From: Streptomyces sp. NBC_00775
Lineage (GTDB): Bacteria > Actinomycetota > Actinomycetes > Streptomycetales > Streptomycetaceae
Reading direction: 5' to 3'
DNA length: 64,000 nucleotides
Assembly: GCF_036347135.1 (NCBI RefSeq)
Contig: NZ_CP108938.1
Location: 8,184,001-8,248,000 of the forward strand
Shown: piece by piece, positions 17,873-27,537 of the stretch
How the letters are laid out: each line of letters begins with the position of its first letter
Position numbering within the stretch: position 1 is the stretch's first letter
Position numbers and translations under genes: made by a program
Notes under the pieces: model-generated
Seen by the model: the letters and a program-made list of their open reading frames with translations, nothing else
Databases searched by the model: none
Told to the model about the DNA's origin: nothing

Positions 17873-18939
17873 CGGGACGTGCCGCTCTGCGGCTCAGCAG
17901 GCTGCGCAGGGTGACCCCCGAGGGCAAGGGAGGCAAGCCCGCCGAGGCGCGCGGTGCCAAGCCACGCCGCCGCGGCGCCCAGCCCAAGGTCGTCGCCCTC
18001 GGCGGCGGCATGGGCCTGTCCGCCTCGCTCGCCGCCCTGCGCCGGATCACCGGCGACCTCACCGCCGTCGTCACCGTGGCCGACGACGGCGGATCCAGCG
18101 GGCGCCTGCGCGACGAGCTGGGCGTGCTCCCGCCCGGCGACCTGCGCAAGGCCCTGGCCGCGCTGTGCGGTGACGACGACTGGGGCCAGACCTGGGCCCG
18201 TGTCATCCAGCACCGCTTCCAGTCCAAGGGCGACCTGCACGAGCACGCGGTCGGCAATCTGCTGATCGTCGCCCTGTGGGAGCAGCTCGGCGACCACGTC
18301 CAGGCCCTGGACCTGGTCGGCAAGCTGCTGGGCGCGCACGGCCGTGTGCTGCCCATGTCCGCCGTACCCCTGGAGCTCCAGGCCCTGGTCAAGGGGCACG
18401 ACCCGGAGCGGCCGGAGGACGTCGACACGGTACGGGGGCAGGCGACCGTGGCGCTCACGCCCGGCGAGGTGCAGTCCGTGCACGTCGTGCCGCACGACCC
18501 GCCCGCCGTCCCCGAGGCCGTGGCGGCGGTCCTCGACGCGGACTGGGTGGTCCTCGGCCCCGGCTCCTGGTTCTCCTCGGTGATCCCGCATCTGCTGGTG
18601 CCCGAGCTCCTCGATGCCCTCACCCAGACGAAGGCGCGCCGGGTACTCTCCCTGAACCTCGCCCCGCAGCCCGGAGAAACCGATGGCTTCTCCCCGCAGC
18701 GTCATTTGGAGGTTTTGGGACGACACGCCCCTAAACTCGCCCTGGACGTGGTGCTGGCCGACGAGGCCGCCGTGCCCGACCGCGACTCACTTTCCGACGC
18801 CGCCAAGCGGTTCGGCGCCGCGGTCGAGCTGGCGCCGGTGGCCCGGACCGACGGATCTCCGCGGCACGACCCGGAGCTGTTGGCCGCCGCGTACGACCGT
18901 ATTTTTCGGATGCATGGAAGGATCGGCCCATGGCGATGA
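17869..18939 (+). CDS. yvcK: YvcK/CofD-like gluconeogenesis factor
   Basis: 356 residues; overlaps rapZ by 4 bp and whiA by 10 bp. Family motifs are [67 protein letters not shown] and [22 protein letters not shown]. In Firmicutes and actinobacteria YvcK binds UDP-sugars and affects peptidoglycan synthesis and growth on gluconeogenic carbon. The ~40-residue basic N-terminal extension ([12 protein letters not shown]) is Streptomyces-like. Confidence 0.95.
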   Translation: MTGRAALRLSRLRRVTPEGKGGKPAEARGAKPRRRGAQPKVVALGGGMGLSASLAALRRITGDLTAVVTVADDGGSSGRLRDELGVLPPGDLRKALAALCGDDDWGQTWARVIQHRFQSKGDLHEHAVGNLLIVALWEQLGDHVQALDLVGKLLGAHGRVLPMSAVPLELQALVKGHDPERPEDVDTVRGQATVALTPGEVQSVHVVPHDPPAVPEAVAAVLDADWVVLGPGSWFSSVIPHLLVPELLDALTQTKARRVLSLNLAPQPGETDGFSPQRHLEVLGRHAPKLALDVVLADEAAVPDRDSLSDAAKRFGAAVELAPVARTDGSPRHDPELLAAAYDRIFRMHGRIGPWR

Positions 18940-19919
18940 CGGCAGCGGTGAAGGATGAGATCTCCCGGCTCCCCGTCACCCGGACCTGCTGCAGAAAGGC
19001 GGAGGTCTCCGCCATTCTGCGGTTCGCGGGCGGCCTTCACCTGGTGAGCGGCCGGATCGTGATCGAGGCGGAGCTGGACACCGCGATGGCGGCGCGCCGG
19101 CTGAAACGGGACATCCTGGAGATCTTCGGCCACAGCTCCGAACTGATCGTGATGGCGCCCGGCGGACTGCGCCGCGGCTCCCGCTATGTCGTACGCGTCG
19201 TCGCGGGCGGCGACCAGCTGGCCCGCCAGACCGGGCTCGTCGACGGCCGCGGCCGCCCGATTCGCGGGCTGCCCCCGCAGGTGGTCTCGGGGGCTACCTG
19301 CGACGCCGAGGCGGCCTGGCGCGGGGCCTTTCTGGCGCACGGCTCGCTGACCGAGCCGGGCCGCTCCTCCTCCCTGGAGGTGACCTGCCCGGGCCCGGAG
19401 GCCGCGCTCGCGCTGGTCGGTGCCGCCCGCCGGCTGTCGATCGCCGCGAAGGCCCGCGAGGTGCGCGGCGTGGACCGGGTGGTCGTCCGCGACGGTGACG
19501 CGATCGGCGCGCTGCTCACCCGTCTCGGGGCGCACGAATCCGTGCTGGCCTGGGAGGAGCGCCGGATGCGCCGCGAGGTCCGCGCCACGGCGAACCGGCT
19601 CGCCAACTTCGACGACGCCAACCTGCGCCGCTCGGCCCGCGCCGCCGTCGCCGCCGGGGCCCGCGTCCAGCGCGCCCTGGAGATCCTCGCCGACGAGGTG
19701 CCGGAGCACCTCGCGGCCGCCGGACGGCTGCGCATGGAGCACAAGCAGGCCTCCCTGGAGGAGCTGGGCGCGCTCGCCGACCCGCCGCTGACCAAGGACG
19801 CCGTCGCCGGCCGTATCCGCCGGCTGCTCGCGATGGCCGACAAGCGGGCCCAGGACCTGGGCATCCCCGGGACGGAGTCGAACCTCACCGAGGAGATGGC
19901 GGACAACCTCGCGGGCTGA
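18930..19919 (+). CDS. whiA: WhiA sporulation regulator
   Basis: 329 residues ([20 protein letters not shown]). The N-terminal region is a degenerate LAGLIDADG homing-endonuclease fold ([43 protein letters not shown]). The C-terminal HTH is DNA-binding ([34 protein letters not shown]). WhiA with WhiB activates sporulation septation genes in Streptomyces. It is the last gene of the uvrC-rapZ-yvcK-whiA unit and is followed by a long hairpin terminator. A dedicated whiA promoter inside yvcK, as reported in S. coelicolor, cannot be judged by eye. Confidence 0.97.
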   Translation: MAMTAAVKDEISRLPVTRTCCRKAEVSAILRFAGGLHLVSGRIVIEAELDTAMAARRLKRDILEIFGHSSELIVMAPGGLRRGSRYVVRVVAGGDQLARQTGLVDGRGRPIRGLPPQVVSGATCDAEAAWRGAFLAHGSLTEPGRSSSLEVTCPGPEAALALVGAARRLSIAAKAREVRGVDRVVVRDGDAIGALLTRLGAHESVLAWEERRMRREVRATANRLANFDDANLRRSARAAVAAGARVQRALEILADEVPEHLAAAGRLRMEHKQASLEELGALADPPLTKDAVAGRIRRLLAMADKRAQDLGIPGTESNLTEEMADNLAG

Positions 19920-19950
19920 CCAGCCCCGATTGATCACCAGGAGCCCAACA

Positions 19951-19992
19951 CGCCGGTGCCGATGCCCACTTGGGGCATCGGCGCCGGCGTTT
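19951..19992 (+). terminator. Strong hairpin terminator after whiA
   Basis: 17-bp stem (19951-19967 / 19973-19989) with one G-U pair and a 5-nt loop, then TTT. It is 31 bp after the whiA stop and is the best intrinsic-terminator shape in this half of the window. Confidence 0.85.
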
Positions 19993-20021
19993 GCCTGTCT
20001 GTGAGGCGCCCTTGACTTGAC

Positions 20022-20035
20022 CATGAAGTGTCATG
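20022..20035. promoter_or_regulatory. CATGA-AGTG-TCATG repeat in the carboxypeptidase promoter region
   Basis: Five-base inverted arms just downstream of a TTGACT hexamer (20012-20017), 48 bp before the M14 peptidase start. Possible -35 element plus regulator site; no convincing -10 was identified. Confidence 0.4.
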
Positions 20036-20083
20036 AGCCTGGCATCTGTTCGCTGCTGTGGCGGACTCATGCAAGGGGGGCTC

Positions 20084-23041
20084 ATGAGACGAAGAGCGAG
20101 AGCGATCCTCGCTACCGGCGCGCTCCTGCTGGGCGGTGCGGGCATGGCGCCCATCGCCCAGGCGCAGAGCGGCAGTTCACCCCAACCCGACGCGAACGCC
20201 GTGAAGGTGTTCCATGCGGAGGTCACGAAGCAGCAGGTACCCCTGCTGCTCGCGGCCGGGCAGGACGGCCACGAACTCGGCGACACGACCTGGAAGAACG
20301 GCAAGAGCACGGTCGAGGTCTACGTCACCGACCAGCAGGCCAAGAAGCTGGAGAAGCAGGGCGTCGAGCTCACCGAGCACACCCTGTCGGCCAAGGCCGA
20401 GGCGCGCGTGGAAGACGCGGCCCAGGGCGTGTTCCGCCCCTACAGCGGCAAGGGCAATCTCCAGGAGGAGATCGTCAAGACGGGCGAGGCCCACCCCGAC
20501 CTCACCAAGGTCGTCTCCATCGGCAAGACCGTCAACGGCCAGGACATCCTGGCGCTCAAACTGACCAAGGGCGCCAAGAAGACCAAGGACGGCGCCAAAC
20601 CGTCGGTCCTGTACCTGTCCAACCAGCACGCGCGCGAGTGGATCACGCCCGAGATGACACGGCGTCTGATGCACTACTACTTGGACAACTACTCGACGGA
20701 CAAGCGCATCAAGAAGATCGTCGACTCCACCGAACTGTGGTTCGTCCTGTCCGCCAACCCCGACGGCTACGACTACACGTTCAAGGACGCGGACGCGCGC
20801 CAGTGGCGCAAGAACCTGCGGGACGTGAACGGCGACGGCGTCATCTCCACCGGCGACGGCGTCGACCTCAACCGCAACTTCGCCTACAAGTGGGGCTACG
20901 ACGACGAGGGTTCGTCCCCCAACCCCACCAGCGAGACCTACCGCGGCACGAGCCCCAGCTCCGAGCCCGAGACCAAGGCCCTCGACGCCTTCGAGAAGCG
21001 CATCGGCTTCACGTACGGCATCAACTACCACTCCGCCGCCGAACTGCTCCTCTACGGAGTGGGCTGGCAGGTGGCGACACCGACCCCGGACGACGTGCTC
21101 TACAAGTCGCTCGCCGGAACCCCCGAGAACTCGGCGATCCCGGGCTACCACCCGCAGGTCTCCTCGGAGCTCTACACCACCAACGGCGAGGCGGACGGCC
21201 ACGCGGGCAACGTCAACGGCATCGCGATGTTCACCCCCGAGATGTCGACCTGCCAGACCGCGTCGAACCTCGACCCGGGCGACGCCTGGAACGCGGCCGA
21301 CTGCGCCTCGGTCTTCACCTTCCCAGACGACGAGAAGCTGATCGAGCAGGAGTTCGAGAAGAACATCCCGTTCGCGCTCTCCGTCGCCGAGACCGCGGCC
21401 CACCCCGACACGCCGTCCTCCTCGGTCGGCATCGACGCCCCCGACTTCACCCCGGCCACCTTCACGACGTCGTACTCCCGCGGAGCCGACCAGGAGGTCT
21501 CCGTCGTCGTCCGCAGGTCCGTACGCGACAAGGAGCTCAAGTACCGCGTCAACGGCGGCCGTACGCAGGACATGGCGCTCAAGGCATGGAAGGGCGGCGA
21601 GACCTACGGCGGCAGGGACAACCTCTACTTCGACGAGTACCGCGCCAAGGTCCAGGACGGCGACCCGGGCGACAAGGTCGAGGTCTGGTACGCCGGCAGG
21701 ACGAAGAGCGGGAAGCGCACCTCCAGTACGCACTTCACGTACACCGTGGCCGAGCGGCCGAAGGCCGACACGCTGGTCGTCGCCGAGGAAGGCGCGACCG
21801 CCACACAGTCCCAGGCGTACGTGGACGCCCTGAAGGCCAACGGCAAGAAGCCCCTCGTCTGGGACGTCGCGACCCTGGGCGCGCCCGACGCGCTCGGCGT
21901 GCTCGACCACTTCAAGACGGTCGTCCACTACACCGGCGCCCTACGGCCGGGCGTCGCCACCCAGCTCCAGCTGCGCGCCTTCCTCAACGAGGGCGGCAAG
22001 CTGGTCGAGGCGGGCGAGCTCGCCGGCGGCAGCGTCGACCTCGGTGGCGGCACCTTCTCGAACGACTTCAGCCAGTACTACCTGGGCGCCTACTCCCGTA
22101 CGTCCACTCCGGGGGCCACCGGCTTCACCGGCTCCGGGAAGCTCACCGGCTTCACGGGGGCACTCGGCGACGCGCCCGGCAACCCGCTGAACGCGGCGGG
22201 TACCTACAGCGTCACCTCGGACACGCTGCCCGCCGCGCAGTACCCGCAGTTCGCGTCGAGCGCCGGAGCGGGGCAGTTCGCCGGGACCGCCAACCCGTAC
22301 GGGCCCTACGCGGGCTCGTACATGGCCGCCGCCGTCCACACCGACGACGCCTACAAGCGCCTCACCCGCACCATCGACCTCACCGGTGTCGGAGCGGCGG
22401 ACAAGCCGACGCTCCGTTCCCAGCTCCTGTGGGACGTCGAGCCCGGCTACGACCACGTGGTGCTCGAAGTCCACACCACCGGGGCCGACGACTGGACGAC
22501 ACTGCCCGAGGCGGGCGGCGCCACCAGCAACACGGTTCCCGCGGAGTGCGAGGCCGGATTCCTGATCAGGGAGCACCCCTCCCTCAAGCGGTATCTGACC
22601 TTCAGCACGGCCGGCTGCACCAACACCGGCACCAGCGGATCCTGGAACAGCATCACCGGCGCCTCCAGCGGCTGGCAGCAAGTCAACTACGACCTGAGCG
22701 CCTACGCCGGCAAGTCGATCGAGGTCTCGCTCAGCTACATCACCGACCCGAGCACCGGCGGCCACGGTGTCCTCACGGACAACGCTTCGCTCGTCGTCGG
22801 CGGGGCGGCCACCGAGACCGAGGGCTTCGAGTCCTCGCTCGGCCCCTGGAGCGTCCCCGGACCGCCCGCGGGCAGCCCGGCCGTCCTCAAGGACTGGGCG
22901 CGCTACGGAGAGCTCTTCAAGACGTACGGAGGGATCACCACGGGCGACACCGTGCTGCTGGGCTACGGCCTGGAGCACGTCACCGCGGCGGCCGACCGTG
23001 CGGCCCTCATCGGGAAGGCGCTGACGGCACTCAAGGGCTGA
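20084..23041 (+). CDS. Secreted M14 zinc carboxypeptidase with long C-terminal extension
   Basis: 985 residues from ATG 20084, which has an excellent AGGGGGG ribosome site; the frame stays open upstream to 20033 without signal-peptide features. The signal peptide is MRRRARAILATGALLLGGAG to AQA. A propeptide-like region runs to ~130. The M14 catalytic domain has the zinc ligands in SNQHAREWITPE (His, Glu) and INYHSAAELLLY (His), and the general base Glu in GIAMFTPEMS. From ~480 there are non-catalytic domains. Residues ~780-935 (LLWDVEPGYDHVVLEVHTTG, WQQVNYDLSAYAGKSIEVSL) resemble the MAM-like beta-sandwich of immune-inhibitor-A peptidases. It is probably an extracellular protein-degrading enzyme, monocistronic between two strong hairpins. 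Confidence 0.9.
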   Translation: MRRRARAILATGALLLGGAGMAPIAQAQSGSSPQPDANAVKVFHAEVTKQQVPLLLAAGQDGHELGDTTWKNGKSTVEVYVTDQQAKKLEKQGVELTEHTLSAKAEARVEDAAQGVFRPYSGKGNLQEEIVKTGEAHPDLTKVVSIGKTVNGQDILALKLTKGAKKTKDGAKPSVLYLSNQHAREWITPEMTRRLMHYYLDNYSTDKRIKKIVDSTELWFVLSANPDGYDYTFKDADARQWRKNLRDVNGDGVISTGDGVDLNRNFAYKWGYDDEGSSPNPTSETYRGTSPSSEPETKALDAFEKRIGFTYGINYHSAAELLLYGVGWQVATPTPDDVLYKSLAGTPENSAIPGYHPQVSSELYTTNGEADGHAGNVNGIAMFTPEMSTCQTASNLDPGDAWNAADCASVFTFPDDEKLIEQEFEKNIPFALSVAETAAHPDTPSSSVGIDAPDFTPATFTTSYSRGADQEVSVVVRRSVRDKELKYRVNGGRTQDMALKAWKGGETYGGRDNLYFDEYRAKVQDGDPGDKVEVWYAGRTKSGKRTSSTHFTYTVAERPKADTLVVAEEGATATQSQAYVDALKANGKKPLVWDVATLGAPDALGVLDHFKTVVHYTGALRPGVATQLQLRAFLNEGGKLVEAGELAGGSVDLGGGTFSNDFSQYYLGAYSRTSTPGATGFTGSGKLTGFTGALGDAPGNPLNAAGTYSVTSDTLPAAQYPQFASSAGAGQFAGTANPYGPYAGSYMAAAVHTDDAYKRLTRTIDLTGVGAADKPTLRSQLLWDVEPGYDHVVLEVHTTGADDWTTLPEAGGATSNTVPAECEAGFLIREHPSLKRYLTFSTAGCTNTGTSGSWNSITGASSGWQQVNYDLSAYAGKSIEVSLSYITDPSTGGHGVLTDNASLVVGGAATETEGFESSLGPWSVPGPPAGSPAVLKDWARYGELFKTYGGITTGDTVLLGYGLEHVTAAADRAALIGKALTALKG

Positions 23042-23068
23042 CCCCGGGTGACGGTCTCGTCAACATCG

Positions 23069-23108
23069 AGGGTGTTCCGTACCCCTACTGGTGGGTACGG
23101 AACACCCT
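23069..23108 (+). terminator. Perfect 16-bp stem terminator after carboxypeptidase
   Basis: Arms 23069-23084 and 23093-23108 are perfectly complementary with an 8-nt loop. It starts 28 bp after the stop and isolates the peptidase gene from gap. Confidence 0.88.
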
Positions 23109-23218
23109 GCCGTGTATGGGGCATCTGGATGTCACTCCAGGAGCCTCAGGGAGGTAGGGTCGTAGGCGGTCGGGGACATCCCATACAAACTCGCCGGCAT
23201 CTGAGTCGGCGTACCTAA

Positions 23219-24244
<1,026 letters not shown>

Positions 24245-24272
24245 GTCCCAGAGCAGGCACCTCGATGTGAGC

Positions 24273-24312
24273 CAGGGCTCGGGCAGCGCAAAGCCGCGCT
24301 GTCCGGGCCCTG
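24273..24312 (+). terminator. Hairpin between gap and pgk
   Basis: A 16-17-bp stem with two G-U pairs (24273-24289 / 24296-24312) and a 6-nt loop, located 28 bp after gap. Because pgk-tpiA is co-directional and only ~60 bp further on, it may act as a partial terminator or an mRNA processing/stability element that lets gap be expressed above pgk-tpiA. Confidence 0.65.
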
Positions 24313-24372
24313 TGCTACGTACTGATCGATCAGCCCTCTCGGATCTGAAGAGCCTTCCCTAGGAGTCCCTTT

Positions 24373-25584
24373 ATGAAGACGATCGACGAACTTCTCGCCG
24401 AAGGCGTGGACGGCAAGCGGGTCTTCGTCCGCGCCGACCTGAACGTGCCGCTGGCCGAAGGCCTCATCACCGACGACGGCCGTATCCGCGCCGTCCTGCC
24501 GACCGTCAAGGCGCTGGCCGGGGCCGGCGCCAAGGTGGTCGTCGCCTCGCACCTGGGCCGCCCCAAGGGCGCCCCGGACCCGGCCTTCTCCCTGCTTCCC
24601 GCCGCCGAGCGCCTCGGGGAACTCCTCGGCGCGCCCGTCGCGTTCGCCCAGGACACCGTCGGCCCCGCCGCCCACGACGCCGTGAACGGTCTGGAGCCCG
24701 GCCAGGTCGCGGTCATCGAGAACCTGCGCTTCAACGCCGGTGAGACGTCGAAGGACGACACCGAGCGTGGTGAGTTCGCCGACCAGCTGGCTGCCCTGGT
24801 CGACGTCTACGTGGGTGACGGTTTCGGTGCCGTGCACCGCAAGCATGCCTCGGTCTTCGACCTTCCGGCGCGCCTCCCGCACTACGCCGGTTACCTCATC
24901 GCCACCGAGGTCGGCGTCCTGAAGAAGCTCACCGAGGACGTCAAGCGCCCCTACGTGGTCGCGCTCGGTGGCGCCAAGGTCTCCGACAAGCTCGCCGTCA
25001 TCGACCAGCTGCTCGGCAAGGCCGACCGTCTGCTCATCGGCGGCGGCATGGCGTACACCTTCCTCAAGGCCCAGGGCCACGAGGTCGGCATCTCCCTCCT
25101 CCAGGAGGACCAGGTTCCGGCCGTCCAGGAGTACATCGCTCGCGCGGAGAAGAACGGCGTCGAGCTGGTCCTCCCCGTCGACGTCCTCGTCTCCACGGAG
25201 TTCCCGGACCTGAAGACGAAGGCTCCGGCCAACCCCACCACCGTCGCCGCGGACGCCATCCCGGCCGACCAGGAGGGTCTGGACATCGGTCCCGAGACCC
25301 GCAAGCTGTACGCATCGAAGCTCGCCGACGCGGCCACCGTCTTCTGGAACGGTCCGATGGGCGTCTTCGAGCACCCCGACTACGCCGAGGGCACCAAGGC
25401 GGTCGCCCAGGCCCTTCTCGACTCCCCGGCCTTCACGGTCGTCGGCGGTGGCGACTCCGCCGCGGCCGTCCGCATCCTGGGCTTCGACGAGACGGCATTC
25501 GGCCACATCTCGACCGGCGGCGGCGCCTCCCTCGAATACCTCGAGGGCAAGACGCTCCCCGGCCTCGCCGCACTGGAGGACTGA
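24373..25584 (+). CDS. pgk: Phosphoglycerate kinase
   Basis: 403 residues from ATG 24373 with an AGGAG site. It transfers phosphate from 1,3-bisphosphoglycerate to ADP. Signature N-terminal RVFVRADLNVPL, SHLGRPKG, ENLRFNAGE, DGFGAVHRKHASV, VALGGAKVSDKLAVI, LIGGGMAYTFL, FWNGPMGVFEHPDYAEGT and the C-terminal GGGDSAAAV...ISTGGGASLEYLEG are all present. The tpiA start follows after 6 bp, so the two are translated from one mRNA. Confidence 0.98.
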   Translation: MKTIDELLAEGVDGKRVFVRADLNVPLAEGLITDDGRIRAVLPTVKALAGAGAKVVVASHLGRPKGAPDPAFSLLPAAERLGELLGAPVAFAQDTVGPAAHDAVNGLEPGQVAVIENLRFNAGETSKDDTERGEFADQLAALVDVYVGDGFGAVHRKHASVFDLPARLPHYAGYLIATEVGVLKKLTEDVKRPYVVALGGAKVSDKLAVIDQLLGKADRLLIGGGMAYTFLKAQGHEVGISLLQEDQVPAVQEYIARAEKNGVELVLPVDVLVSTEFPDLKTKAPANPTTVAADAIPADQEGLDIGPETRKLYASKLADAATVFWNGPMGVFEHPDYAEGTKAVAQALLDSPAFTVVGGGDSAAAVRILGFDETAFGHISTGGGASLEYLEGKTLPGLAALED

Positions 25585-25590
25585 CCCCGC

Positions 25591-26367
25591 ATGACCACTC
25601 GCACGCCGCTGATGGCGGGCAACTGGAAGATGAACCTCAACCACCTCGAGGCCATCGCCCACGTCCAGAAGCTCGCCTTCGCCCTGGCCGACAAGGACTA
25701 CGACGCCTGTGAGGTCGCCGTCCTGCCGCCCTTCACCGACCTGCGCTCCGTGCAGACCCTGGTCGACGGCGACAAGCTCAAGATCAAGTACGGCGCCCAG
25801 GACATCTCGGCGCACGACTCCGGCGCGTACACCGGCGAGATCTCCGGCCCGATGCTGGCCAAGCTGAAGTGCACGTACGTGGCGATCGGGCACTCCGAGC
25901 GCCGCCAGTACCACGCCGAGACCGACGAGATCGTCAACGCAAAGGTCAAGGCCGCGTACAAGCACGGCCTGACCCCGATCCTGTGCGTCGGCGAGGAGCT
26001 GGAGATCCGCGAGGCGGGCAACCACGTCTCGCACACGCTCGCGCAGGTCGAGGGCGGCCTCAAGGACCTCCCGGCCGAGCAGGCCGAGTCCATCGTGATC
26101 GCTTACGAGCCCGTCTGGGCCATCGGCACCGGCAAGGTCTGCGGCGCCGACGACGCCCAGGAGGTCTGCGCGGCGATCCGCGGCAAGCTCGCCGAGCTGT
26201 ACTCGCAGGAGCTGGCCGACCAGGTCCGCATCCAGTACGGCGGCTCCGTGAAGTCCGGGAACGTCGCCGAGATCATGGCGAAGCCCGACATCGACGGCGC
26301 CCTGGTCGGCGGCGCCTCGCTCGACGCCGACGAGTTCGTCAAGATCGTCCGGTTCCGCGACCAGTGA
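25591..26367 (+). CDS. tpiA: Triosephosphate isomerase
   Basis: 258 residues from ATG 25591 ([20 protein letters not shown]). It interconverts dihydroxyacetone phosphate and glyceraldehyde-3-phosphate. Catalytic Lys in GNWKMN, His in [12 protein letters not shown], Glu in [15 protein letters not shown] and the phosphate-binding loops [11 protein letters not shown] and [12 protein letters not shown] are intact. It ends the gap-pgk-tpiA group. Confidence 0.98.
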   Translation: MTTRTPLMAGNWKMNLNHLEAIAHVQKLAFALADKDYDACEVAVLPPFTDLRSVQTLVDGDKLKIKYGAQDISAHDSGAYTGEISGPMLAKLKCTYVAIGHSERRQYHAETDEIVNAKVKAAYKHGLTPILCVGEELEIREAGNHVSHTLAQVEGGLKDLPAEQAESIVIAYEPVWAIGTGKVCGADDAQEVCAAIRGKLAELYSQELADQVRIQYGGSVKSGNVAEIMAKPDIDGALVGGASLDADEFVKIVRFRDQ

Positions 26368-26502
26368 GCCGAGCAGTGAGTAGGCGGTAGCGGCGATCCG
26401 TCGTACCCTTGCGGGGGTCTGGTGCGCTTATCCATGTGCGGCTCTGCCGCGTGGCCACCGGGCCCCCGTCGTCGATCCAGATCCGAGGAAGTTGGTCCAG
26501 CC

Positions 26503-26739
26503 GTGGTTATGGGGTTCTCGATCGCCCTCATCGTCTTCAGCCTGCTGCTGATGCTGCTGGTGCTGATGCACAAGGGCAAGGGCGGCGGCCTCTCCGACAT
26601 GTTCGGTGGCGGCATGCAGTCGTCCGTCGGTGGCTCCTCGGTCGCCGAGCGCAACCTCGACCGCATCACCGTGGTGATCGGTCTGCTCTGGTTCGCGTGC
26701 ATTGTCGTGCTCGGCATCCTGATGAAGGTCAACAACTGA
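26503..26739 (+). CDS. secG: SecG, preprotein translocase subunit
   Basis: 78 residues from GTG 26503 (MVMGFSIALIVFSLLLMLLVLMH), with GGAAG about 14 nt upstream. Two transmembrane helices (~5-25 and ~52-74) flank the conserved KGKGGGLSDMFGGG loop and NLDRIT. It belongs to the SecYEG channel. A longer frame from 26422 includes arginine-rich unconserved sequence. Position after tpiA is typical of actinobacteria. Confidence 0.95.
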   Translation: MVMGFSIALIVFSLLLMLLVLMHKGKGGGLSDMFGGGMQSSVGGSSVAERNLDRITVVIGLLWFACIVVLGILMKVNN

Positions 26740-26800
26740 TCACCGGCTGACATCGGTACGGCAGCACAACTGCACATTACGCAAGCACATTCCGCACGTA

Positions 26801-26849
26801 AGGCCCCATGTCCGGTACGCGCCCGCAGGCGCGGCCTATCATGGGGCTT
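26801..26849 (+). terminator. Nested hairpin after secG
   Basis: An outer 10-bp stem (26801-26810 / 26840-26849, one G-U pair) encloses an inner 6-bp hairpin (CGCGCC-CGCA-GGCGCG, 26818-26833), 61 bp downstream of secG. Probably terminates the glycolytic-secG transcript; a leader structure for the next gene is an alternative. Confidence 0.6.
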
Positions 26850-26975
26850 GCGTCTAGGGGCGGGGGTGTAACTCCAATCACTGGACGCGCGTTGGGCCTT
26901 ACGTAGACTGAGGCGCTCGCAGCGAAGCGTCACGCCGACTCGCTTCGCGGCACCATCACGCAGGGAGTTACGACC

Positions 26976-27311
26976 GTGGCAAGTGGCAACGCGATCCGAG
27001 GAAGCCGGGTCGGGGCGGGGCCGATGGGCGAGGCCGAGCGCGGCGAGTCCGCACCCCGGCTGCGCATCTCCTTCTGGTGCTCCAACGGGCACGAGACGGT
27101 CCCCAGCTTCGCCAGCGACGCGCAGGTTCCCGAGACCTGGGACTGCCCGCGCTGCGGCTTCCCCGCAGGACAGGACCGGGACAACCCGCCGGACCCGCCG
27201 CGCACCGAGCCGTACAAGACGCACCTCGCGTACGTACGGGAGCGGCGCAGTGACGCGGACGGCGAGGCGATCCTCGCCGAGGCGCTCGCCAAACTGCGGG
27301 GCGAAATCTAG
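26976..27311 (+). CDS. RbpA-family RNA polymerase-binding protein (paralogue, RbpB-like)
   Basis: 111 residues from GTG 26976 (MASGNAIRGSRVGAGPMGEAE). RbpA-type layout: an N-terminal basic tail with AIRGSRVG, a zinc-ribbon-like core using WCSNGHE and CPRCGFP, a basic linker, and the sigma-interacting segment THLAYVRERRSDADGEAILAEALAKLRG. RbpA proteins bind the principal sigma factor and the beta subunit and stimulate open-complex formation. This protein lacks the long C-terminal tail of the main RbpA, so it is probably the second paralogue found in streptomycetes. It has its own 236-bp leader and a terminator. Confidence 0.85.
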   Translation: MASGNAIRGSRVGAGPMGEAERGESAPRLRISFWCSNGHETVPSFASDAQVPETWDCPRCGFPAGQDRDNPPDPPRTEPYKTHLAYVRERRSDADGEAILAEALAKLRGEI

Positions 27312-27321
27312 AAGTTGAGAA

Positions 27322-27351
27322 CCGGCCGGGCACCGAGGGGTGCCTGGCCGG
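27322..27351 (+). terminator. Hairpin terminator after the rbpA-like gene
   Basis: 13-bp stem with one G-U pair (27322-27334 / 27339-27351) and a 4-nt loop, 10 bp after the stop codon. Confidence 0.8.
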
Positions 27352-27370
27352 AGCTGTATCGCACGGTTGT

Positions 27371-27398
27371 CGTGGGGCGTACGGGCGTGCGCCCCACG
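27371..27398. terminator. Second hairpin in the same intergenic region
   Basis: 9-bp perfect core stem (27371-27379 / 27390-27398), 19 bp after the first. Tandem hairpins of this kind may reinforce termination. Confidence 0.5.
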
Positions 27399-27537
27399 TG
27401 GTCATGCCGGCCGGAGCTGTCTCGCGCGCGGATTTCCGTGCCGTGACTGGATCCCGCGTCCGTGCCCCGCTGCGTGGCGGTCGATTGTCAGTGGTGCCCT
27501 CTACGGTTCTTGAAGTGGCGGAACCAGAGGGGGCGTT

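Noticed and set aside
20017..23157. 1,046-codon open frame in another plus-strand frame over the carboxypeptidase
   Set aside because: The M14 zinc ligands, signal peptide and ribosome site belong to the 20084 frame; this one is an Arg-rich shadow.
26801..26880. tRNA gene after secG
   Set aside because: The nested hairpin does not make a cloverleaf, and no T-loop (GTTCRANYC-like) is present; a terminator is the better reading. No tRNA or rRNA was seen elsewhere.
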